A stretch of DNA of 11,745 nucleotides from Candidatus Sumerlaeota bacterium (lineage in GTDB: Bacteria; Sumerlaeota; Sumerlaeia; MWCT01), in contig JAPLSR010000314.1 of NCBI GenBank assembly GCA_026398545.1, forward strand, positions 1 through 11,745, written 5' to 3'. How positions within the stretch are numbered: the first letter of the stretch is position 1; every line of letters starts with the position of its first letter. A program made the position numbers and the translations under genes. Below, piece after piece: positions 6,376-11,745 of this stretch. The notes under the pieces were generated by a model. The model was not told the origin of the DNA and did no database searches. It saw only the letters and a list, made by a program, of their open reading frames with translations.

Positions 6376-7485
6376 TCAATCCCGATGTTGAGCAAGCTCC
6401 CGCATACACGCCCGGATGGCTTCCACGAGATTCAACACCTCAGGTTTGACTCTTGATTTGTCCATCTCGCCAATTAGAGCAAGAGAGACATCATTTGCGC
6501 CATACCATGTGGTGCAAAGATGCCCGAGCATTTTTTCGCTACTATGGGCGCGGGCGTAGCGGAGAAAGGCAAGAGAGGCTTCCGGATTATTCCAGCCCGA
6601 TGGCAATACACAAAATCCTTTTTCCTGAAAATAGGGAATTGAGGGATAATCCTTGCGCTTGCCATAGTGCCAGTCGCACATAACAATGTCCTTTGGAATC
6701 ATGTCAATGGCGGGGGCAGTGCCATTCCGGCTTGCATCCCACTCGCTGTATCCCATGCCCCTTGCATCAAGGAGACGGTCTCCCCACATCAGCATGGTCA
6801 GCCCCTTTTGCTTCACAAGATGGGTATGGTAATCGTTGACCGCCTTAGCGAAGAGCTCGGCGGGGTTTTTCCCCCTGCAACGCGGACACTGCTCATCTGC
6901 TATCAAAAAAACCTCATCCATCCCAACATGAAAGGCATCCGCTCGAAAGGCAGCGATAAGCTCATTCATAAGAGCGAAGACAACCTTGTTGACCTCCGGA
7001 TGGAGTGGACACCAGCTTCTGCAGTAAATGCCGGGGTTGTCAAGGGGGATGCGCGGCGTCTCATCAAACTGCGGATATTTCGTCAAAAGTGGAAATGTGC
7101 CTTTCGCCCACGACTGGTGACCGAGGCAGTTGAACTGCGGGATGAGGCGGATGCCATGTTTGCGGCAGAGGGCGGCAAGTTCGCGAGCATCCGTCTTGCT
7201 CAGGGCGTTCTGTCCGCGCAACTCGGGATGAGATTGATATTCATAACCGTAGTTCACCTCCAGAATTAGCACATTCACTCCCATGGGGGCGAGGGATTCC
7301 TCTATCGCACGTCTGAGCGGGGGAAGTCCGCTTTTCCCCGGCGAAAGGAAATGCACACCGCGCCAAGCGCCACCCTTTAGTTCCTTCGGGGGACTGACAG
7401 GCACACCAGGGCGTGGATTGCCCGCACAACCAACTATGCAAATCATCAAAATCATCCCCCACATAAATCCCACATTCAGTCCCAT
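6376..7485 (-). CDS. GH20-type beta-N-acetylhexosaminidase-like lipoprotein
   Basis: A 369-residue lipoprotein: the N-terminus MGLNVGFMWGMILMICIVGC ends in the lipobox IVGC (Cys20), although it lacks the usual basic start. A single TIM-barrel domain follows. GVHFLSPGKSG and VNVLILEVNYGYEY form the first strands; IRLIPQFNCLGHQSW is the family's substrate-site strand; HVGMDEVF (186-193) holds the catalytic Asp190-Glu191 pair of GH20 enzymes. The usual N-terminal GH20b domain is missing, so the protein is short for the family. It probably cleaves terminal beta-linked N-acetylglucosamine or N-acetylgalactosamine outside the cytoplasm; exact substrate unknown. A CPRC pair (200-203) follows the active site. 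It lies 41 nt after the multi-pass membrane gene and is probably cotranscribed. The ribosome site is weak (GGTGG), and a start at the ATG eight codons in is possible. Confidence 0.85.
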   Translation of the reverse strand: MGLNVGFMWGMILMICIVGCAGNPRPGVPVSPPKELKGGAWRGVHFLSPGKSGLPPLRRAIEESLAPMGVNVLILEVNYGYEYQSHPELRGQNALSKTDARELAALCRKHGIRLIPQFNCLGHQSWAKGTFPLLTKYPQFDETPRIPLDNPGIYCRSWCPLHPEVNKVVFALMNELIAAFRADAFHVGMDEVFLIADEQCPRCRGKNPAELFAKAVNDYHTHLVKQKGLTMLMWGDRLLDARGMGYSEWDASRNGTAPAIDMIPKDIVMCDWHYGKRKDYPSIPYFQEKGFCVLPSGWNNPEASLAFLRYARAHSSEKMLGHLCTTWYGANDVSLALIGEMDKSRVKPEVLNLVEAIRACMRELAQHRD

Positions 7486-7526
7486 AAATGTGCCACCGCC
7501 TTATTCAAAACCCTCTCATCCCTTTC

Positions 7527-8261
7527 TCAACCAACAGGTTGACCGCCGCCCGTTGTATTTGTTGGAGGGGTCTGCGCCTCATCAATAAATCCCACCCATT
7601 CACGGTAAACAATGGTTCCTGCAAACATTGAAAACGGGACGACGACAATTACTCCAATCCCGCAGGTCACTGCGATTCCAAGAAGACCGATAAGAGAAAC
7701 TACAATGCCATACAGGGTTATCATCCAGAAATTCTTGAATGCAAAGTCGATATTGAGCTGGATTGCATCCCATGCCTTCATGCGCCGCTCAAATAATAAT
7801 CCGGGTAGCAAAACAATAAACCCGTAAATAGCCGCCCACATGAAAAGGGTGGCAAGAATGAGGGGCAGATATATCAAAAAAGCCAGAGGACAACAGGAGC
7901 CGATTAACCCGACCACAAGGTAAATAATAAAACCCACAAATAACAAAATGGCAATATATACAAGGATTATCAGACTTGCAACGAGGCACTCATTGAAGAT
8001 ATCAAACCCGCGGAAGATGTCACTCAAATCGGCAGGCATTTTCAACATGCGCTTCTTCGCATAAAAAAACATCCCGCACATGAGCGGCATTATCACAATA
8101 AGACCTCCCGCGACAGTGCCTACGCCGACAATGAAGATGACGCCGACAACGAGTCCAAGTAACAGATGGGGACCTAAATTTTCCGTGGTCAGCTTCATCG
8201 CCTCGCTGAGCCAGTCGCCAATCTTCACCTCTTTTTTTCCAGCAACAGGTATTGCAGGCAT
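7527..8261 (-). CDS. Multi-pass membrane protein of unknown function
   Basis: A 244-residue protein with about six or seven hydrophobic segments: residues roughly 32-66 (probably two), 90-155 (two or three) and 195-232 (two). A short soluble N-terminus has GDWLSEAMKLTTENLG, and the loop motifs ADLSDIFRGFDIF and LLFERRMKAWDAIQLNIDF resemble those in small DUF975-like or glycerophosphodiester-phosphodiesterase-membrane-like proteins. No catalytic motif is visible and I do not assign a function. The start is supported by a very strong ribosome site (AGGAGG, 8276-8271) that overlaps the stop codon of the DUF2752 gene upstream, implying translational coupling with it. The C-terminus is a short Thr/Gly/Pro tail. 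Confidence 0.82.
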   Translation of the reverse strand: MPAIPVAGKKEVKIGDWLSEAMKLTTENLGPHLLLGLVVGVIFIVGVGTVAGGLIVIMPLMCGMFFYAKKRMLKMPADLSDIFRGFDIFNECLVASLIILVYIAILLFVGFIIYLVVGLIGSCCPLAFLIYLPLILATLFMWAAIYGFIVLLPGLLFERRMKAWDAIQLNIDFAFKNFWMITLYGIVVSLIGLLGIAVTCGIGVIVVVPFSMFAGTIVYREWVGFIDEAQTPPTNTTGGGQPVG

Positions 8262-8275
8262 GTTTTTCCCCCTCC

Positions 8276-8755
8276 TTAATATTTATTTGATGTGGTTATC
8301 TTTTTACTTGCGTGATGCACATTATACCAGTCTGCGATAGGCTTGCGCGCCTTGAATGCCCAGGAGGCAACGAGGAGTAAAAAAATGATGCCTCCCAGGG
8401 CGAAATATTTTAACGGATGAACACTCCCCAGCCACGGTAAAATTGAACGCCGCCGAATCAGGCAATATAACGCACCAACACCGCCACCCAATATACTAAT
8501 AAATAGCAAAGTCCCGAAAGGCTGACAGAGAAATGCCCTGTCAAACCTCAGTCGCGCCGCATGGGCAAATGCGGTTGTCATTCCGCATGTCAGACATGGC
8601 AAACCTGTCTTTGCGTGACGCGGGCATGGAGGCAGTCCCAGCTGGGTGTGGGTGTTATAACCGCTCGGGTCGGGGGTGAGATAGAGCGAGCCCCCAACGC
8701 ACATGAGAGCCACCAGCACCATCAGACAAAAAAGCACCCGTTCCAAACACCACAA
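8276..8755 (-). CDS. DUF2752 membrane protein
   Basis: A protein of up to 159 residues matching DUF2752, a family without an assigned function. The hallmark is GLPPCPRHAKTGLPCLTCGM (residues 40-59), with Cys44, Cys54 and Cys57 in the family's C...TGxPCPxCG pattern; Leu replaces the usual Pro between the last two cysteines. There are about three membrane segments (near 5-26, 80-100 and 117-133). The cysteine cluster may bind metal or be redox-active, but this is only inference. The longest frame starts with TTG at 8755 behind a poor ribosome site (AGGA 13 nt upstream); a GTG at 8737 or an ATG just after could be the true start. It is followed 14 nt later by the multi-pass membrane gene and is probably first in that operon. 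Confidence 0.82.
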   Translation of the reverse strand: MWCLERVLFCLMVLVALMCVGGSLYLTPDPSGYNTHTQLGLPPCPRHAKTGLPCLTCGMTTAFAHAARLRFDRAFLCQPFGTLLFISILGGGVGALYCLIRRRSILPWLGSVHPLKYFALGGIIFLLLVASWAFKARKPIADWYNVHHASKKITTSNKY

Positions 8756-8924
8756 GAACCGTGTCTGTCCTGACGGTTTGACCTTTGAATACCCCCATAC
8801 TCAGGATGCAAGATGCGCTTTCACCGAATTTGTCACTTGAGTCCGGTTAAAAAAATCATCCCATCCCCGCCATCCTGTCAAGACATTTAAAAGGAAGATT
8901 CAAAGCCAAAATCATTGGATAGTT

Positions 8925-8950
8925 TCACGCGGAGAACGCAGAGAACGCAG
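8925..8950. repeat. CGCAGAGAACGCAG-type repeat scrap
   Basis: The 246-nt gap between the DUF2752 start and the phosphoesterase stop holds CACGCGGAGAACGCAGAG followed by AACGCAG, an internally repetitive stretch (GAACGCAGA twice in tandem). It resembles the scrap at 4443-4463. Nothing else recognisable is in this gap; it has no plausible gene and no clear terminator. Confidence 0.45.
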
Positions 8951-9001
8951 AAATTAATATGGTAAAAGGGAATTTGGTTCATACAACTATATTAACAAAA
9001 G

Positions 9002-10582
9002 TTATTCAACCTCAAAGATGGATTTGCCGGTGAAGGTGCGCCCGAACTGGTCTTTTGCCCGGATAACAAGGGTGTGAAGACCGGGCTTTAAATCAACAGG
9101 CATGGGCGCCGTCCAGATATGATTGGAGACAAGCGCGTTGACCCATGAACGGAAAGTTTCCTTGTGGTTTTTGAGCAGTTCATCAAAATAGGGCGACTTC
9201 ATCACCTTGCGCTCCATATATAAGCTTCGGCTGCCATCCAGTTCACAGATGACAACGGAGCGCTCACTCCCATCAAAGACATTGGCAACAATCTGCGCCT
9301 CCTTCAACCGGGACACCTTGAGGGTGTCGCCGGGTGACTCAACCCGCACCTGGAAATCGGGCGACAAACTCGCCGGTATGAATCGCTCCGTAAATTCGTT
9401 CCCATCAAAGTGGAAAACATAATGCCCATTGGGGGAGCCATCCTGCTGGGTGGCGCCTGGGATGCCGCGTTCATCTTCAGGTCCGCACCACCATGAACCG
9501 CACACCGTGATGCAGATGATTTCATGAAGCGGCTTTTTCCCCTTCCACCCCTGCTCTGTGCCGAGGAAATGGTGTTCACCGGTGTGATTGTGACCTGTGA
9601 GGATAAGGAGATGCTCCCTGTCTTGCAGAATCTCAAAGAGTTTCTCACTGTCCACGACGTTATCTGCGGGGTCACCGGAAAGAATCGTATAGGGCGCAAT
9701 GTGCATACACAGGATAATGATTTTGTCCTTCGGCACAAACTGGAGGTCATTCTTGAGCCAGGTGAGTTGTCGCTCCCCGAAAAAGCCGCGGTACCATGCC
9801 TTCTTCTCCTTGTTCCCGCCGGTGCCATGAAATTCTACGCTGTCCATAATCACAAAATGCGCCTTTCCATAATCCATGGAGTAGTAAGTGGGTCCAAACT
9901 TGCTTTTATAAGTCTCAAGGGAGTGAAGGTCATCTGCGGAATCAATATTGGTGTCATGATTGCCGGGCACGGTATATTGTGGATGACCGATGGTCGCCAT
10001 GTGTTTGGTGTAAGCGCCATAAAGGTCAAGTTTTTCAGAGACAATATCTCCAAGGGCGATGCTGAAGGCGGCATCCGTGCCGACCAGTCCGGCGAGGATG
10101 TCATCTCGCATATAGTGAATCGACCGCAGGTTGAAAGGCTGAGGGTCGCCGAAGACAATTACATCAAAGGACTTTTTCTCCTCCGTCTTGAATAGTGGGA
10201 AGTTCACAGATTCCGGCAGGACGCCTGTTGGTTTGACCCCTTCATAATTATACGCCGGCGAACCATTGGGCTGGTGGATATAATAATACAGGGGGAGATT
10301 ATCCTCACTGAGCGAGATAGAATATCCGGCAGGCTGGGTGACGAAGATGACGGTCTCATCATCCACAGGTATCTGATACCTTCCCCGCTCGTCAGTCAGG
10401 ACAACATCCCTCTGGTTAGATACCATGACCTGTGGCACGCCCCTTTCTCCGGCATCGCATTTCAGGTTGTGGTTTTTATCCTCGAAAACCACACCCCTTG
10501 CCATTTCTTCTGCGGGACATATGGCAGTCAGCACAACGCAGAAAAACCACACACACCAGAAGAAATCTATCCTCCGTTTCAC
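9002..10582 (-). CDS. Secreted calcineurin-like phosphoesterase with N- and C-terminal beta domains
   Basis: A 526-residue exported metallophosphoesterase. A signal peptide (MKRRIDFFWCVWFFCVVLTA, cleavage near 24) is followed by a Cna-B/SdrD-like beta domain (about 28-92) with GVVFEDKNHNLKCDAGERGV, of the MetallophosN type. The catalytic domain spans about 138-345, with metal ligands Asp146 (GDPQ), Asp179 (LGDI), Asn208-His209-Asp210 (GNHD), His294 (MHIAP) and His331/His333 (GHNH), all present. The C-terminal part (about 395-526) is a beta-rich domain of the MetallophosC type. It probably hydrolyses a phosphate ester or diester outside the cytoplasm; the substrate is unknown. The start is GTG, supported by GGAGG at 10593-10589 with a 6-nt spacer. 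It stands alone on the minus strand, divergent from the secreted-protein pair. Confidence 0.9.
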   Translation of the reverse strand: MKRRIDFFWCVWFFCVVLTAICPAEEMARGVVFEDKNHNLKCDAGERGVPQVMVSNQRDVVLTDERGRYQIPVDDETVIFVTQPAGYSISLSEDNLPLYYYIHQPNGSPAYNYEGVKPTGVLPESVNFPLFKTEEKKSFDVIVFGDPQPFNLRSIHYMRDDILAGLVGTDAAFSIALGDIVSEKLDLYGAYTKHMATIGHPQYTVPGNHDTNIDSADDLHSLETYKSKFGPTYYSMDYGKAHFVIMDSVEFHGTGGNKEKKAWYRGFFGERQLTWLKNDLQFVPKDKIIILCMHIAPYTILSGDPADNVVDSEKLFEILQDREHLLILTGHNHTGEHHFLGTEQGWKGKKPLHEIICITVCGSWWCGPEDERGIPGATQQDGSPNGHYVFHFDGNEFTERFIPASLSPDFQVRVESPGDTLKVSRLKEAQIVANVFDGSERSVVICELDGSRSLYMERKVMKSPYFDELLKNHKETFRSWVNALVSNHIWTAPMPVDLKPGLHTLVIRAKDQFGRTFTGKSIFEVE

Positions 10583-10588
10583 GTCACA

Positions 10589-10593
10589 CCTCC
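10589..10593 (-). promoter_or_regulatory. Ribosome-binding site that fixes the GTG start of the phosphoesterase
   Basis: On the minus strand, GGAGG lies 6 nt before the GTG at 10582, followed by AAACGGAGG, which begins the signal peptide. No ATG in the region gives a comparable signal peptide, so the GTG start is well supported. Confidence 0.7.
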
Positions 10594-10699
10594 AGGAATA
10601 TAATCTTTAAAAATTCCCACTTTATAAAATGACTCGTCTTTTAGACATATCCTTGTTTCAGGCACAACATTTTTTTGCCAGACGTCAGAATAATAGTGG

Positions 10700-10730
10700 T
10701 TGACTTTTAGCGCATAATATCAATTATAAA
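10700..10730 (+). promoter_or_regulatory. Possible sigma70-like promoter of the secreted-protein pair
   Basis: TTGACT (10700-10705) is followed by an AT-rich stretch in which TATAAA (10725-10730, 19-nt spacer) or an overlapping ATTATA (10723-10728, 17-nt spacer) could be the -10. It lies about 50 nt before the start at 10779, in the AT-rich divergent region. Only sequence resemblance supports it. Confidence 0.4.
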
Positions 10731-10778
10731 TCACATTAAAGAAATGTAATTTAATAATTTTCCCAAGGAGTGAAAATC

Positions 10779-11084
10779 ATGAGAAAGAAACACCTTAATT
10801 CGGCGAAGGGGACAATCAAATTATCCTTCCTCCTTTCAGCCTGCCTGCTATTTATTGCGCCGTTAACAATGGCGCAGACCGGGGGTCCCTATGACCTGGG
10901 ATGGAACACATGGGATGGCGGCGGAGGGACAAGCAGCGGCGGTTCGTATGAACTCGGCGGAACCATCGGCCAGCCAGACGCGGCTGTCATGAGCGGTGGC
11001 AACTACACACTTTCCGGCGGCTTCTGGTCCGGCGTTGCCATCTCTACACCCGTCGTTAAAGAGAATGCCTGGTATCTATATTAA
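10779..11084 (+). CDS. Small secreted glycine-rich repeat protein (GQPDA/GGFWSG type)
   Basis: A 101-residue protein starting at the ATG behind AAGGAG (10765-10770, 8-nt spacer). Residues 1-32 form a signal peptide (basic start, then LSFLLSACLLFIAPLTMA, cleaved before QTGG). The mature part is about 70 residues: GGPYDLGWNTWDGGGGTSSG, then two similar units, SGGSYELGGTIGQPDA and SGGNYTLSGGFWSG, which share the pattern SGG-x-Y-x-L-(x)-GG. I recognise this motif from short regions of many predicted exported proteins of uncultured bacteria, often near their N-terminus, but know of no function. The unit looks like paired beta-hairpins. It ends with a short tail (PVVKENAWYLY) without a recognisable sorting signal, so it may be a complete small secreted protein. 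A second exported protein follows 28 nt downstream, probably cotranscribed. Confidence 0.8.
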   Translation: MRKKHLNSAKGTIKLSFLLSACLLFIAPLTMAQTGGPYDLGWNTWDGGGGTSSGGSYELGGTIGQPDAAVMSGGNYTLSGGFWSGVAISTPVVKENAWYLY

Positions 11085-11112
11085 TTACAACAAATCATAA
11101 GGAGAATTGACT

Positions 11113-11745
11113 ATGAAAAGAAACTATTCTCTGGTGATAATTTTATTTTGTATTGGATTTGCATACATTCATCACCCGCTTTCCATTGCCCAAACAACTG
11201 CCTTTACCTATCAGGGGCAGTTGAAGGATGGCGCAAATCCTGCAAACGGCAGTTATGACCTGCGGTTTACCCTGTATGACGCCGTGACAGTGGGTAGCAC
11301 CATTGCGGGACCCGTTTATGTGGATGACAAGACAGTGGCGAACGGTTTGTTCAGCGCCGAGTTGGATTTCGGCGCGCCGCCGTTCGATGGCTCGGACCGC
11401 TGGCTGGAGATTGGCGTGCGTCCGGGAAGCGCCGACAACGGCGACCGCACAGGATATACCCCGCTCAGCCCGCGACAGAAGATTTCAAACAACCCTTACG
11501 CCCTCTTCAGCCGCAACACTGAAAAACTGGCAGGGCAGACCGCCGATTATTATTTAGACGCCTCGCATATCACCTCGGGGACTCTTTCGGCAGACCGGTT
11601 CTCCGCTTATGAAGACCTCTCTGCCGAAGCCAGGATTGGCGTGGCGGCGGATCAGGTTGCGCAGGGAAATCACACGCATGATTTGCAAAGTCTTTCGGGT
11701 TCTGTCGGCGACGGGCAGATTCCGGACGGCATCACCCGCGACTCT
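11113..11745 (+). CDS. Exported surface/tail-fibre-like protein, 3' end outside window
   Basis: An open frame of 211 codons with no stop before the window ends, so the protein is partial. The ATG has AAGGAG at 11099-11104 with an 8-nt spacer. A signal peptide (MKRNYSLVIILFCIGFAYIH and on to SIA, cleaved before QTTAF) leads into the segment AFTYQGQLKDGANPANGSYD, then a beta-rich domain (about 30-135) with NGLFSAELDFG, RWLEIGVRP and PLSPRQKISNNPYA. This arrangement is common at the start of large surface proteins of environmental bacteria. Afterwards come LAGQTADYYLDASHITSGTL and NHTHDLQSLSG, which resemble phage tail-fibre linkers; related proteins often end in a peptidase S74 (endosialidase chaperone) domain, which cannot be checked here. 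Its mature start (QTT) resembles that of the small protein upstream (QTG). Likely displayed or secreted; partner or receptor unknown. Confidence 0.8.
   Translation, partial: MKRNYSLVIILFCIGFAYIHHPLSIAQTTAFTYQGQLKDGANPANGSYDLRFTLYDAVTVGSTIAGPVYVDDKTVANGLFSAELDFGAPPFDGSDRWLEIGVRPGSADNGDRTGYTPLSPRQKISNNPYALFSRNTEKLAGQTADYYLDASHITSGTLSADRFSAYEDLSAEARIGVAADQVAQGNHTHDLQSLSGSVGDGQIPDGITRDS

Noticed and set aside
9524..10195. A 223-codon plus-strand open frame
   Set aside because: It is antisense to the catalytic domain of the phosphoesterase, whose metal ligands are intact; the frame itself has no recognisable domain.

Overview
The window looks like chromosomal DNA from an uncultured bacterium of moderate GC content. 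No tRNA, rRNA, CRISPR array, integrase or transposase is visible. Several traits are ones I associate with little-cultivated lineages such as Planctomycetes/PVC, Hydrogenedentota or Sumerlaeota: a secreted 'GQPDA...SGGNYTLSGGFWSG' protein, a secreted 'YQG-L-x-DG-x-P-x-NG-x-YD' surface protein, DUF2752, a stand-alone RRM protein, and dispersed 'CGCAGAG' repeat scraps. This placement is inference from remembered family distribution, not a taxonomic assignment.

Layout. (1) 23-1558 (+): xylulokinase, its end overlapping by 14 nt a convergent iron-sulfur-flavoprotein-like gene (2102-1545, -). (2) 2256-3007 (+): a two-gene MNT nucleotidyltransferase/HEPN cassette with its own promoter and a 4-nt ATGA overlap. 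(3) 3127-3031 (-): a truncated second copy of the start of the flavoprotein gene, so the MNT/HEPN cassette lies between an intact and a broken copy in the same orientation. (4) 5802-3143 (-): PDZ protein, Mut7-C RNase-domain protein, and a NamZ/DUF1343 exo-muramidase. (5) 6051-6308 (+): a one-domain RRM RNA-binding protein with a long leader. (6) 8755-6376 (-): DUF2752 membrane protein, a multi-pass membrane protein and a GH20-type lipoprotein, probably one operon. (7) 10582-9002 (-): a secreted three-domain calcineurin-like phosphoesterase starting with GTG. (8) 10779-11745 (+): two secreted proteins in tandem, the second running off the window.

Functional themes. Sugar catabolism is represented by XylB; no xylose isomerase is in view, though the gene starts right at the window edge. 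Cell-wall or amino-sugar scavenging is suggested by NamZ and the GH20 lipoprotein, two exported exo-glycosidases 2 kb apart. RNA or stress functions are suggested by MNT/HEPN, Mut7-C and RRM. The right-hand end is devoted to exported proteins. The most unusual structural signal is the MNT/HEPN cassette bracketed by a whole and a truncated flavoprotein gene. I found no convincing wholly new system; the best candidates for an undescribed function are the small secreted repeat protein with its tandem partner, and the DUF2752/membrane/GH20 gene set.
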